A stretch of DNA of 64,000 nucleotides from Tragulus kanchil (taxonomy: Eukaryota > Chordata > Mammalia > Artiodactyla > Tragulidae), in the NCBI GenBank assembly GCA_022376925.1, contig JAIOJX010000030.1, positions 174,463,298 to 174,527,297 on the forward strand. The letters are read 5' to 3'. The notes under the pieces were generated by a model that saw only the letters and a program-made list of their open reading frames with translations, was not told the DNA's origin and did no database searches. The position numbers were made by a program, and so were the translations under genes. Positions 10,340 through 21,490 of this stretch are shown here, one piece after another; within the stretch, counting starts at the first letter, position 1, and each line of letters starts with the position of its first letter.

Positions 10340-11095
10340 TTAGGTTGAATAATGTCTCCCCAGAATGTCTATTTCCTAATTCCTAGAACTATAAAAATCT
10401 TAGTTGACATGGCAAAGAGGTTCTGCACATGTAACTAAGTTAAGGTTAGAAATATAAAGACAGGTAGGATCTTTGTTAAAGGGAGGTTCACTTCAGTTCA
10501 GTTGTTCATTCCTGGCCTACTCTTTTTGATCCCATGGACTACAGAATGCCAGGCTTCTCTGTCCTTCACCATCTCCCCTAGCCTGTTCAAACTCATGTCC
10601 AACTATCTCATCCTCTGTCACCCACTTCTTCTTCTGCCTTCTATTTTTCCCAGCATCAGTGTCTTTTTCAGTGAATTATCTCTTTGAACCAGGTGGCCAA
10701 AGTATGGGAGCTTCAGCTTCAGCCTCAGTTCTTCCAGTGTACATTCAGGGCTGACTTCCTTTAGGATTGACTGGTTTGATCTCCTTGCAGTCCAAGGGAG
10801 GTAGGATCAGAGGGAAAACTGGAAAATGTAGCACTGCTGGCTTTGAAGATGGAGGAAGCAGCTATAATTTCAGAAGTTCAGGCACAGTCTCTAGAAGCTG
10901 GCCACCGTGAGAAAATGAATTCTCCCCTAGACCTTCCAGAAGGAACCTAGCCCTGCTGATACCCTCATTTTACCAAGAGAAACTAATTTCAGACTGCTGA
11001 CCTCCAGATCCATAAGATAATACATTTGTTTTGTTTTAAGCCATTAAGCTGGTGGTAATTTGTTACAGCAGCAGAAGGAAGCTAATACAGACACA
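10340..11095. mobile_element. ancient interspersed repeat split by BovB
   Basis: The left part (10340-10471, 'gttgaataatgtctcccca') and right part (10799-11095, 'gccattaagctggtggtaat' to 'gaagctaatacag') are halves of one old mammalian repeat whose name I cannot fix. The BovB piece between them is flanked by 'aggtaggatc' at 10462-10471 and 10799-10808. Confidence 0.6.
10483..10798 (-). mobile_element. BovB LINE 3' end, antisense
   Basis: Reverse of the BovB 3' terminus, from 'cacttcagttcagttgttca' through 'ccttcaccatctccccta' and 'gaaccaggtggccaaagta' to 'gatctccttgcagtccaagg'. A 10-base target-site duplication, 'aggtaggatc', supports a discrete insertion. Confidence 0.88.
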
Positions 11096-11216
11096 TTCTT
11101 CAGAAACATAATTACCTGATGTTCTCTCCTTCCAGGGAGAGAGAAAATATCGGTCCATATCAAAGATGGATTCCTTCTCCTCCAGACTGAGCCAATGACC
11201 ACTCAGATACAGTGAT

Positions 11217-11256
11217 ACCCACCCACCCACCCACACACGCACACACACACATGCAT
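11217..11256. repeat. (CCCA)n/(CA)n microsatellite
   Basis: Four CCCA units grade into CA repeats and end in 'catgcatgcat'. Confidence 0.9.
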
Positions 11257-11820
11257 GCATTCCAATAAACACAGTTCTCCTAGGTAGAAAGAGCAGGTTC
11301 AACATTCATACGCTTCTAATGACAGATGACCAGTAGATAGCTTACTGTGAACGGTGTCAGATTCTTGATCTCCAAAGGAGAATTTCACATTGGGATCAAA
11401 AATAACTTGGCTTTGGTCACTCAGAACTTTGTGCAGGAAAGGTTTATTAAAGAAAAAAGAGATAGAGAAAGCTTCCCACTAAGGAAACTGGAAGGGGGAT
11501 GGAAGAGTACTTCCAGAAGTCAGTTTAGGTAAGGCATTTTGTACTTTTCCAGTTAGTTATTAACAAAGGATCAAAAGAATATTTTAAAGTTGTAAAGGTC
11601 TTATAAAACCCACACCCACAACATTAATATAAGATTAGCCAGAGGATGGTCGGATAGTCAGAGGATGGTCATCAGGACTAGATGAGACATTTCAATGCAA
11701 AATAGTTTGCCTGCATAAGACAAAGTGTTTGTTCCCCTCCTCCTTTTCTCCTCTTTGGAAGCAACTGGTCTCCTTACCTCATCTGTCTATTCACCCTTTT
11801 CACTAATAACCCAGTGCTGG

Positions 11821-11845
11821 GTGTGCATGTGTGTGTGTGTGTGTG
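11821..11845. repeat. (GT)n microsatellite
   Basis: About eleven GT units with one CA interruption. Confidence 0.85.
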
Positions 11846-11874
11846 GATTTGCCTTTATATACATATACTAACAT

Positions 11875-12055
11875 TTCAAGAGCACCAACTTCATGGCAGG
11901 ATTACACTTGACCATTTAGGTGTACTCTTTCATATGTTTCCCTCTATACTCAAGATAGCTCTGTGGCAGAAATATTACTCTCTGCAAGTTACAAAGGAAT
12001 AAACTTAGGGTCAAAAAAGATCAATTGTGCCCAAAGCTACAACTCAAATACTGAT
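11875..12055 (-). mobile_element. MIR SINE, antisense (tentative)
   Basis: Reversed MIR-like order: 'atgtttccctctatactcaa', 'gtggcagaaatattactctc', 'acaaaggaataaacttaggg' and 'tgcccaaagctacaactcaa'. Strongly diverged. Confidence 0.45.
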
Positions 12056-12237
12056 TGAGTACTGGTCTACCTTCCCCCAAGTACATCACTCTTCCTCTGA
12101 AATGGAGGGATTCCTCACTCAATCCTCTTGCTGTCTTTCCACTTTGCCATCCATCTCCCCTTATTTCCACCCTCTACACACCCTCTGTTCTCCAAATACA
12201 ATGAAAATCTTTTTCCTCCACACATATGGCCACTTAA

Positions 12238-12263
12238 TATTATTATTATTATTATTATTATTT
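12238..12263. repeat. (ATT)n microsatellite
   Basis: Eight to nine ATT units directly against the tail end of an antisense tRNA SINE, as expected when a SINE tail becomes a simple repeat. Confidence 0.9.
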
Positions 12264-12371
12264 TAATTGGCCACACCTTGTGGCATACAGATCCCCAGCC
12301 AGGGATCAGATCCAGATCCTCTGCTTTGGAAGCACAGAGTCTTAACTACTGGCCCATGGGGGAAGTCCCTC
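12264..12371 (-). mobile_element. tRNA-derived SINE, antisense
   Basis: Reverse of the short tRNA SINE: 'ggccacaccttgtggcatac', 'cagccagggatcagatccag', 'agtcttaactactggcccat' and 'ggggaagtccc'. Confidence 0.75.
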
Positions 12372-12384
12372 TACCCATTCTTTC

Positions 12385-12720
12385 TATCAACTGCCTCCTC
12401 CAGGTAGAATTCTCCTCCCCTTCATCTTTGCCTGGTGTACTCCTACTCATCCTTCACATCTTGGCATGAACCCAGGTTCCTCAAAGAAGACTTTCAAGTC
12501 CTGAATGGGCTCTTTCTGCCATGTGGTTTTAGAGTATTTCTGTTTTTCCACAGTCATTGTGCATATCACATTTCATGAGCCACTGCTTAACAGTCCATGT
12601 TGGCTGCCTCTCTCTGTCCCTAGGATGTAACTTCCTTAAGGTCAAGGACCATTCTGACCATGCTCACTATGGTATGCTGGGTGCATGCTAAAGCCCTTAT
12701 AGAAGCTTAGCACTGATTCT
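12385..12720 (+). mobile_element. L2 LINE 3' end
   Basis: Shows 'actcctactcatccttcaca', then 'gatgtaacttccttaaggtc' and 'aaggaccattctgaccatgc', matching the L2 3' end (the 'gtaagctccttgagggcagg' equivalent). The 3' part is duplicated at 13627-13796. Confidence 0.65.
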
Positions 12721-13317
12721 GTAATTAGGAAGGAGTGAAAGTATATCTGCTTTTAGTTGTATTAAGCTACACTGAAAATGGGTCTTAGAACTTTCAATTG
12801 TTAACTAAAGGAAAACTGTCACATCATGTTTCCTTGTTTGGTATGTTTCAATGATCATCTCAAAGAGTGATTCCCAGGCTTGAACTCGGACTGCATTACA
12901 TCACTCGCTGTGAAATCTGAGTTATGTAAACTGATGGGGACCTGCATGAAATTTTCTCATTTCCCAAAGCAGAGAGTGATAAAGACATCCTTGTTAACTT
13001 TTAGTCTCTTTCATCAAAGTTAAGGCCTTAAGGAAACAGTCATTTCTAATCCATTTAGTTGTCACTCTGTAATCGAGGATATGGGGATTAAGATTCATAT
13101 AAAGCACTCTGTGAAAGTAGGAGGAGGGAAATTCATGTTCCAGAACACAAAATCCCTGCTCTCATATCAGCTTAAGCTACAGTATATTTTCGGATTGGTG
13201 TCCTGTGGGCTTCAAGACATGGGTGGTAGCTTTCAAGGGCAGGTCCTTCATGATGATCTGCTGAGATGATTCATGACTACACCAAGAAGAGAGTAACAAC
13301 AGTCATGATAGTAACAA

Positions 13318-13560
13318 TAGTAACAGTGATCATTTACAGTACTTCTGTGCCAGATACTGGGCATTGTATGCATTCTATCAATGACTTCTCATTACTCATA
13401 AAGGAAGCTACTCCTGTTATCCCCATTGTACAGATGAGGAAACTAGCTCAGGAAAGACAGAGAGTACCGTACTAACTCAAACCATAGTGTTTTTACTAGA
13501 AATCCTGTGCTCTCAGTACTGTAACAGCTCTCTGCCCTAACTACAAATTTCTCATCTGCT
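13318..13560 (-). mobile_element. MIR SINE, antisense (copy 1)
   Basis: Reversed MIR with 'ctgtgccagatactgggcat', 'atccccattgtacagatgag' and 'gaaactagctcagg', which is the conserved core. Confidence 0.75.
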
Positions 13561-14392
13561 TATGAACACATTCCCCCATGTTTAGGTGTACTCCAAAAGG
13601 GTCCCAAATTTCTGTTTTTCAAAACCAGTCATTGTGCATATCACATTTCATGAGCCACTGCTTAACAGTCCATGTTGGCTGCCTCTCTCTGTCCCTAGGA
13701 TGTAACTTCCTTAAGGTCAAGGACCATTCTGACCATGCTCACTATGGTATGCTGGGTGCATGCTAAAGCCCTTATAGAAGCTTAGCACTGATTCTGTAAT
13801 TAGGAAGGAGTGAAAGTATATCTGCTTTTAGTTGTATTAAGCTACACTGAAAATGGGTCTTAGAACTTTCAATTGTTAACTAAAGGAAAACTGTCACATC
13901 ATGTTTCCTTGTTTGGTATGTTTCAATGATCATCTCAAAGAGTGATTCCCAGGCTTGAACTCGGACTGCATTACATCACTCGCTGTGAAATCTGAGTTAT
14001 GTAAACTGATGGGGACCTGCATGAAATTTTCTCATTTCCCAAAGCAGAGAGTGATAAAGACATCCTTGTTAACTTTTAGTCTCTTTCATCAAAGTTAAGG
14101 CCTTAAGGAAACAGTCATTTCTAATCCATTTAGTTGTCACTCTGTAATCGAGGATATGGGGATTAAGATTCATATAAAGCACTCTGTGAAAGTAGGAGGA
14201 GGGAAATTCATGTTCCAGAACACAAAATCCCTGCTCTCATATCAGCTTAAGCTACAGTATATTTTCGGATTGGTGTCCTGTGGGCTTCAAGACATGGGTG
14301 GTAGCTTTCAAGGGCAGGTCCTTCATGATGATCTGCTGAGATGATTCATGACTACACCAAGAAGAGAGTAACAACAGTCATGATAGTAACAA

Positions 14393-14636
14393 TAGTAACA
14401 GTGATCATTTACAGTACTTCTGTGCCAGATACTGGGCATTGTATGCATTCTATCAATGACTTCTCATTACTCATAAAGGAAGCTACTCCTGTTATCCCCA
14501 TTGTACAGATGAGGAAACTAGCTCAGGAAAGACAGAGAGTACCGTACTAACTCAAACCATAGTGTTTTTACTAGAAATCCTGTGCTCTCCAGTACTGTAA
14601 CAGCTCTCTGCCCTAACTACAAATTTCTCATCTGCT
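14393..14636 (-). mobile_element. MIR SINE, antisense (copy 2)
   Basis: Same element as 13318-13560 at an offset of 1075, differing by a single inserted C ('gctctccagtactg' against 'gctctcagtactg'). Confidence 0.75.
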
Positions 14637-14645
14637 TATGAACAC

Positions 14646-14955
14646 AATTTTTCCATGGTGCATCAACTGTGACTACTGACTTCTTTTTAGAGGGTGATTA
14701 AGAAGATTTTCCTTTATGCTGTTTTTAATGGTAGGTATATTCATGAGTGGTTTTAGATTATACTTTTAAAACAGAAAATTAAGATGTTCTAGGAATAACA
14801 TAAAGAAGTAATACAACAGAGCTGAAATGGGGTAAAACAGGTTTCAGAGACAGTAAAGATTTGTCCTCAACAACTGAGGGGGAGGGAAAGGGGAAGAAGC
14901 GTCCTCATCCAGAATAGGTGGTTTTGCTTCTAATTTTAAAGGCTGCAGTGGCAAC
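14646..14955. other. unassigned non-coding stretch
   Basis: No repeat or coding signature recognised. G-rich near 14878-14900. Confidence 0.45.
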
Positions 14956-14957
14956 GT

Positions 14958-15178
14958 TGGGCTTCCCAGGTGGCACTAGTGATAAAGAACCTGTCTGCCA
15001 ATGCAGGAGACGGAAGCGATACAGGTTCAGTCCATGGGTCAGGAAGATCCCCTGAAGGAGGGCATGGCAATTCACTCCAGTATGCCTGCCTGGAGAGTTC
15101 AATGGACAGAGGAGCCTGGCGGGCTACAGTCCACGGGGTCACAAGAGTTGGACACAGCTGAAGTGACCTAGCACACAC
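14958..15178 (+). mobile_element. Bov-tA-type SINE
   Basis: Complete: 'gggcttcccaggtggcacta' head, 'ggttcagtccatgggtcagg', 'acagaggagcctggcgggct' and 'gttggacacagctgaagtg'. Confidence 0.88.
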
Positions 15179-15179
15179 A

Positions 15180-15554
15180 TACGTGGCAACACAGAAAAAG
15201 TGCCAGACCTCGAGTCAGAGGATCTGGGTTTAAATTCTGTGCCTCCCCTACATCTTGTACAAACCTGGGAAGATGAGAAAATATTTATCCCAGGGTGCTA
15301 ACACAAACCAAAAATACCATGTGCATAAAAGCTTAGGATTCAATAGAAGTGAATTGAGTCTGACTTCACACTGAATCGTAAAAATGACAAATTTCAAAAG
15401 GAAGTAATTCTGGCACCTGTGTCATTACACAACAATATGACTGATGTCATCTGAAATTTTTCTAGATATTGGGAAGTGCTTACCAGAGAAGACAAAATAT
15501 TGTTTGGGGTCCAGAGCAATAGGACCAAGATACCCCTTCAAAGCTGATTATCAC
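15180..15554. other. unassigned non-coding stretch
   Basis: The words 'gtgccagacctcgagtcaga' and 'ggatctgggtttaaattctg' (15200-15240) suggest a MIR 5' part, but the rest is too decayed to place. Confidence 0.4.
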
Positions 15555-15648
15555 ATGGTGGTGTTGTTCTGTTACTCAGTCATATCTGACTCCTTGTGAC
15601 CCCATGAACTGCAGCACGCCAGGCTTCCCTGTCCTTCACCATCTCCCT
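15555..15648 (-). mobile_element. BovB/Bov-tA body fragment, antisense
   Basis: 'gttctgttactcagtcatat', 'atgaactgcagcacgccagg' and 'ccctgtccttcaccatctcc' mark a short reverse piece of the BovB 3' end. Confidence 0.8.
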
Positions 15649-16174
15649 AAGATTATCAAACGTTGTTAGGTATTTTCCATACAGAACATGGGGATCCTGA
15701 AATACAATGCCTATTAGTTCACATTTAAATTTTAATTAGTCCTTGACATTTTCCAAAGTCCTGTCTTTATCACTGTTGTTTAATGTATATCCAAAGACTA
15801 AGTACCTCCTTAGAAAATGTTTAACCTAACATTAAGAATTTAACATAGGCAGCTACTTGCCCCTCTCCAATCCTCATAAACTTCCTTGTGCAACACAGCA
15901 TTGGCTGTCTCATTTTAGTACATAGCTACATTAACAGAAGGATCTATCCCTTTCAAGTCCCTTAAACCTCTCATTAGATAGAAAAATGCTTTCTATGGAC
16001 AAAAATGTATTGTGCATCTGATATGTGTGATATTTGTCTCCAGGCACTTGTTGGGTGGATGGGGAAGAGGCTGATTCACAAGCAGCTGTTCGGATTAGGA
16101 AACTGAGAGTGGCGTAATCCACCCTAAGAATCCCAGACTATGGAGAGTTGTCCGTGGGACATGGTGTGGGTTCA

Positions 16175-16382
16175 TGGGCATGCTCAGTCACTCAATCATG
16201 TCCGACTCTTTGTGAACCCATGGACTGTAGCCCTCCAAGCTCCTCCGTCCATGGGATTTTCTAGGCAAGAATACTGGAGTGGGTTTCTATTTCCTCCTCC
16301 AGGGGATCTTCCCAAACCATGGATCAAACCTGTGTCTCCTGCATTGCCAAGCAGATTCTTTTCTGCGCCACCAGGGGAGCCC
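16175..16382 (-). mobile_element. Bov-tA-type SINE (copy 1)
   Basis: Reverse orientation: 'gctcagtcactcaatcatgt', 'ctcctccgtccatgggattt' and 'gcgccaccaggggagccc'. Complete. Confidence 0.87.
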
Positions 16383-16865
16383 ATTGTGAGACATGGTGTC
16401 TTTGTGTAAAGGCTGGTTCCTGCAGCCAGAAGGAGACATGTTCATGAGGAAGAATCAGAGAAATTAAAAATGACTATTCACGTGCACCACTATGTGAGCA
16501 AGCCCCCAAAGCAGTAGTAACTGTCAGACGCCCTGGAGAGATAAAGCAGGGCAATGCCTGATGAACTCTGTGAGTGGTCTCCCTGCACATTCCCCATTCC
16601 AGAGGACCCTGATCAGCACAGGTGCAAAGACAAAGGACTGACAGATCCATTTAAAACAACAGACACAGAGTCCTTGTAGCCAATGGGGAGATGTTTCCAA
16701 TTTTCAGGCACATTTCAGAAAATCTGGGAAAATGGGTGGCCTGTTGTCATAAGTCACCTGGTTAATTAGCACTTATAACTACTTTCTTAAAAATTTTTGT
16801 TAACATTTTGCCATGTGTGTAAGCCTAGGCTAAGAGATCTTGCAAGATCAAGAATGTGAATAAGG

Positions 16866-16956
16866 GACTTCTCTGGTAGTCCAATGGTTAAGAAATCTAT
16901 GCCTCTACTGCAGAGGGTGTAGGTTTGATCCCTGGTTAGGGAACTAAGATTCTGAT
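16866..16956 (+). mobile_element. tRNA-derived SINE cut by duplication junction
   Basis: Head 'gggacttctctggtagtcca', box-B-like 'aggtttgatccctggttagg'. It stops at 'gattctgatag', where the unit junction falls. The uncut version is at 17966-18095. Confidence 0.8.
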
Positions 16957-17275
16957 AGCCCATTAGGCTTGCTCTCATTTAAACTTCCTTGTGCAACACA
17001 GCATTGGCTGTCTCATTTTAGCATAGCTACATTAACAGAAGGATCTATCCCTTTCAAGTCCCTTAAACCTCTCATTAGATAGAAAAATGCTTTCTATGGA
17101 CAAAAATGTATTGTGCATCTGATATGTGTGATATTTGTCTCCAGGCACTTGTTGGGTGGATGGGGAAGAGGCTGATTCACAAGCAGCTGTTCGGATTAGG
17201 AAACTGAGAGTGGCGTAATCCACCCTAAGAATCCCAGACTATGGAGAGTTGTCCGTGGGACATGGTGTGGGTTCA

Positions 17276-17483
17276 TGGGCATGCTCAGTCACTCAATCAT
17301 GTCCGACTCTTTGTGAACCCATGGACTGTAGCCCTCCAAGCTCCTCCGTCCATGGGATTTTCTAGGCAAGAATACTGGAGTGGGTTTCTATTTCCTCCTC
17401 CAGGGGATCTTCCCAAACCATGGATCAAACCTGTGTCTCCTGCATTGCCAAGCAGATTCTTTTCTGCGCCACCAGGGGAGCCC
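17276..17483 (-). mobile_element. Bov-tA-type SINE (copy 2)
   Basis: Duplicate of 16175-16382 at an offset of 1101, not an independent insertion. Confidence 0.87.
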
Positions 17484-17965
17484 ATTGTGAGACATGGTGT
17501 CTTTGTGTAAAGGCTGGTTCCTGCAGCCAGAAGGAGACATGTTCATGAGGAAGAATCAGAGAAATTAAAAATGACTATTCACGTGCACCACTATGTGAGC
17601 AAGCCCCCAAAGCAGTAGTAACTGTCAGACGCCCTGGAGAGAGAAAGCAGGGCAATGCCTGATGAACTCTGTGAGTGGTCTCCCTGCACATTCCCCATTC
17701 CAGAGGACCCTGATCAGCACAGGTGCAAAGACAAAGGACTGACAGATCCATTTAAAACAACAGACACAGAGTCCTTGTAGCCAATGGGGAGATGTTTCCA
17801 ATTTTCAGGCACATTTCAGAAAATCTGGGAAAATGGGTGGCCTGTTGTCATAAGTCACCTGGTTAATTAGCACTTATAACTACTTTCTTAAAAATTTTTG
17901 TTAACATTTTGCCATGTGTGTAAGCCTAGGCTAAGAGATCTTGCAAGATCAAGAATGTGAATAAG

Positions 17966-18095
17966 GGACTTCTCTGGTAGTCCAATGGTTAAGAAATCTA
18001 TGCCTCTACTGCAGAGGGTGTAGGTTTGATCCCTGGTTAGGGAACTAAGATTCTGATGCTATCTGGTGGTGCGGCAAAAAAAAAAAAAAAAAAAG
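17966..18095 (+). mobile_element. tRNA-derived SINE, complete copy
   Basis: Same element as 16866-16956 but continuing to 'tgctatctggtggtgcggc' and a poly(A) run at 18076-18094. Confidence 0.82.
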
Positions 18096-19329
18096 CAAAC
18101 CCTACATCCATGTTATGGCTTCTATAAGAAAAAGAGAGTGCAAATAAAGAAAACAAAGCTAAAAAAAAAGAAAAAAGAACACAAAGCTATATTTAAAGAA
18201 ACATGATTTTCTATCTGTAATACATTGGAATTCATGATAATTATTAAGGCTTTATCAATAAAGTTCTCTGAGACTTGCTTTGGTTGTACCAGGCTCCTTT
18301 GAATGCTCCTTGATAAACCATGGGCTGGTTTATCATTTCCAAAGAATCACACAGACTACCCAAAAGGCGCAAATTCATGCTGATTTCATAGGCTGGCTCC
18401 AGTTTGACATCATCTTATTCTTTTCCATAAAGCTAATTCGTTAAGGTCATTCTGTTGTATTCATTGTGCTTTTTAAGGTAACCCATGGGTTGGAAGATAA
18501 AAGATCTTTTGTCTATGACATGTCCTTAATTATGGTCATCTTAAACCCTCTAAGACATGACACAGTACAAGGTAGTCAATAAGGTAGATGATGCTTGCAC
18601 ACACACCTCTGAAGTTTCATAACCATGCAGCTCACTGACTCAGATAAAGAACGGCCATTTGGATTTTGCTCTAAAAACTTTTCTGCTCTTTCTCTCCAGG
18701 GGAAAAGACTCATATACATAAGAAATCTAATCTAGTCTACCTAAAACTGTTGACTTCACAGAGGAAGCAAGGATAAAGAGTACGAATAAGAGGAAAGAGA
18801 GAGGAAGGCCTTGTAACAACAGCTGAGAATTGAATTCCCTAGGAAATTAAGCAGTTAAGGCAAGATTTGTGGTTCAGTGTCATTAACACCAACCACCATT
18901 CCTGTGAGGACCCCAGGCATTTACCAAGATACAGGCTGAGTGCTCTGTCTGCTCCCCAAATAAATGCCTGCTCACATCCCTGACAGATACACAATAGTCT
19001 TATTTGGAAAATGTTTCTCAAAGAAGAAAGCTCTCTCCACAGAGAGGATCCCGTGGGTAGCAAGGATGTGTTTGTATTAAATGTTTATCTGTTTAAATGG
19101 TTTACAAGGCTCAAACAACAACTGCAAATCATGGGTAAGACCAGCCGCATACCACAAACCTTACATATCCACAAAAATATTTCTTAGAAAGACACAGAAC
19201 ATTGTCACTGGCACATAGGTATATGGAATTGATGTATCTTAATGAGTTATTTGAAAGACATGGTGGGATAGCCAGGAACAGCAATGATCAAAGAAAAGTC
19301 ATCAAGATGGGCCATCTAATGAGGAGAAA
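18096..19329. other. unassigned non-coding stretch
   Basis: About 1.2 kb. A-rich near 18120-18190. The middle (18250-18560) has mixed composition with repeated 'tttatca' words and no repeat-family signature. The minus-strand frame 18839-19063 shows no domain. Confidence 0.45.
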
Positions 19330-19500
19330 AGGTATGAGGAGAAGGGGTGACAGAGGATGAGATGGTTGGATGGCATCACTGACTCAATGGACAAGAGTCT
19401 GAGCAAAACTCTGGGAGATGGTGAAGGACAGGGAAACCTGCAGTGGTGCCATCCGTGGGGTCACAAAGGGTCCGACATGACTGAGCAACTGAAGAGCAAC
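19330..19500 (+). mobile_element. BovB LINE 3' end
   Basis: 'agaggatgagatggttggat', 'ggcatcactgactcaatgg', 'gatggtgaaggacagggaaa' and 'gggtccgacatgactgagca'. Strongly 5'-truncated. Confidence 0.86.
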
Positions 19501-19694
19501 AAAAACAAATGAGAAAAAAAGAACTTTTTCACTCTACAGTGAAATCTCCTCTACGACACAGACTCCTAAGTCACACAATTGGGAAGATCTCTGAGCATCA
19601 TTATTCTCTGAAATCAGAGGTAGGTAGGACCACTGAGGGTGGGTATAAAAAGAAAAAATGTCATCAGGCATCTACATAAGCTTGCAGCTGGGTC

Positions 19695-19905
19695 TGGTGG
19701 TGGTTTAGTTGCTCACCTGTGTCTGACTCTGTTGTGACCCCATGGACTGTAGCCCACCAGGCTCCTCTGTTGACGGGATTTCCCAGGCAAGAATACTGGA
19801 GTATGGTGCCATTTTCTTCACCAGGGGATCTTCCCAACCCAAGAACTGAACCCAGGTCTCCTGCATTGCAGGTGGATTCTTTACTGACTGAAGTATGACT
19901 GAAGA
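19695..19905 (-). mobile_element. Bov-tA-type SINE
   Basis: Reverse: 'catggactgtagcccaccag', 'ggcaagaatactggagtatg' and 'ctcctgcattgcaggtggat'. The tRNA-like head is lost at the right end. Confidence 0.85.
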
Positions 19906-20309
19906 CCCCCAGCTGTGTCTACAACCCTGATTTTATCATCTTGCCTGGTGACGTAGCATTGGCGTGAGCTACCAACCCCTGCATCACTCACTGCATCATA
20001 AATTGAGAATAACATCCATCACTAAGGAGAGCTGCAATCACAGGCCCCACTGCCATCAATACCAAAGCACATATGAGACCTCAGGTCCATGTCCCGTCCC
20101 TGTAAACTAATACAACATTAACAAACTCAGAGACAGTTTGGTACAAATCCACATGAGAACCCAGAAACACTCAATAAATGTTCTTGTGGCAAATGAATTA
20201 AGTAAGAAAACAAAACATAGTCTGGAGAGACTGACAGAGCACAAGGCACTAAGAACCTTGAAAGCCATGTAAAAAATGTCCTTGTCTGTAAGTTGTTGAG
20301 AAACCACTG
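19906..20309. other. unassigned non-coding stretch
   Basis: The words 'aacactcaataaatgttctt' (20166-20185) look like the 3' tail of an L2 or MIR element. Nothing else was recognised. Confidence 0.4.
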
Positions 20310-20462
20310 GAAAATCTATTTATTTATTTGGCTGCCTGGGATCCAGCGTTTGTGGCATGTGGGTTTAGTTGCTCCATTGCATGTGGGATCTTAGTTCCCT
20401 AATAAGGAACCAAACCCACATCATAGGGCAAATTCTTAACCACTGAACCACCAGGGAAGGCC
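20310..20462 (-). mobile_element. tRNA-derived SINE, antisense
   Basis: 'tatttatttatttggctgcc' (reverse of the tail), 'gggatcttagttccctaata' and 'aaccactgaaccaccaggga' (reverse of the head). Confidence 0.8.
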
Positions 20463-20985
20463 CCATGGAAGAGTTTAAAGGAGTCTGGTAACAGCTTCAA
20501 GATGACTGGATGAGAGGAGAGAATGCACTGAGTAAGAGCCTCACGCACAATGTGGTGTCTCTCCTTCATGATGCTCATACCCCAACAAGATGGATGTACT
20601 TTTGAGTTGTCCCACCTCGACTGGAAATTCCATGAAGGCTGTTTCTCAAGTCTTAACCTCTGACCTCTTCAGTGATGACCTAAATGAATACAGCTTAGCT
20701 AACTAACAGGTGAGATCTTTACTTGCATCCTCAAAAGAGGCAAAGAGATAAAAGAGACCAAAATGAGAGAAAAAAAAAAAAGGCAAAGAAGATGCAGAAT
20801 TGTTTTCTCCTATAGGAACTAGATCCAGTATGTAATAGTGGATCTATTTGCAGACTCTCGAAGGGTCTCTACAAAATGTCTTCCATTTTGAGACATCACA
20901 TCAGGACTGAACCCATGATTTTTCACTCTCTCTGGGAAACTCTGCCTTGAAGATAGTCCTCCTCCTTGTGGTCTTTTCTGCTGAC
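20463..20985. other. unassigned non-coding stretch
   Basis: A short L2-like word set ('gactggaaattccatgaagg', 20619) occurs. An A-run lies at 20770-20781. The minus-strand frame 20819-21007 has no recognisable domain. Confidence 0.4.
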
Positions 20986-20989
20986 AAGG

Positions 20990-21490
20990 ATCCTTCCTTT
21001 TCACCACCTAATGATTCCCATGCATGTCCAGACAAAATTCTCTCTATGACCAAATGGGAAGCGGTCTCTTTTGACCCTGACTGGACTCCATCCTCGGGTC
21101 AGTCCCTTAAGGACCCAACATGAGGAAGTATCCTAAACAGGTTAAACCACATTCCCTGCCCTCGGTAACGCCTCACCCTGAATATCTGATTGAATTCCTC
21201 ATCCCCTCTCCCTCACCCCAGGCAATGTCCGATCACCCTGGCCTGCCTTTTTAGAGAATTCCATCAAGTCAGGTTAGCCAAGATCCCATCTCTTACGGGT
21301 GCCTCCTCTTAGTAAACTTCCATCCACTGATGTCCAGCCTGCTTCATGGCTATAAATCCCCACTTTTTCTTGTTGTGTTCAGAGTAGAATCCGTGTTCTC
21401 TCCCCTGCCTCAAAACCCCATGTGCTGTGGTGTGCACACTTGTCACAACATTATCCCTGAGGAGAGCCCGCCTTTCCATTTTTCAACTGT
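20990..21490 (+). mobile_element. candidate decayed endogenous retrovirus solo LTR
   Basis: The segment looks like an old ERV1-type LTR: C-rich U3-like sequence, a TATA-like 'ggctataaatccccacttt' at about 21348, an R-like start 'tgttgtgttcagagtagaat', and a U5-like C-rich run with 'caacattatccctgaggaga'. No flanking gag, pol or env frame is visible, so if real it is a solo LTR. Its edges cannot be set by eye, and a TG...CA boundary with target-site duplication was not found. Confidence 0.38.

Larger units (their letters stand above)
12551..14640. repeat. tandem duplication 2 (period 1075)
   Basis: Copy 1 is 12551 to about 13575 and copy 2 is 13626 to about 14645. The copies agree until an extra C near 14589. 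The 45 bases before the junction (13580-13625) read like an error-rich version of 12521-12550 ('atttctgtttttc' is shared), and the end of copy 1 ('cacattcccccatg') is a garbled form of 'cacaatttttccatgg'. Content: L2 3' end, unique DNA and an antisense MIR. Confidence 0.97.
15878..18057. repeat. tandem duplication 3 (period 1101)
   Basis: Copy 1 is 15878 to about 16956 and copy 2 is 16981-18057. The offset is 1103 for about 50 bases and then 1101, because 'ttttagtacatag' has become 'ttttagcatag'. The only interior difference I found is 'gagataaagc' (near 16540) against 'gagagaaagc'. Between 16957 and 16980 lies about 24 bases of filler. Confidence 0.97.

Noticed and set aside
13266..13475. 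Identical small frames at 13266 and 14341 (and other identical frame pairs) as a duplicated gene family
   Set aside because: They are identical only because the underlying DNA is the same duplicated unit. The frame covers an antisense MIR.
16140..16409. Recurring plus-strand frames with 'MGFSRQEYWSG' words
   Set aside because: This is the reverse-strand translation of the Bov-tA body and appears at every antisense Bov-tA copy.
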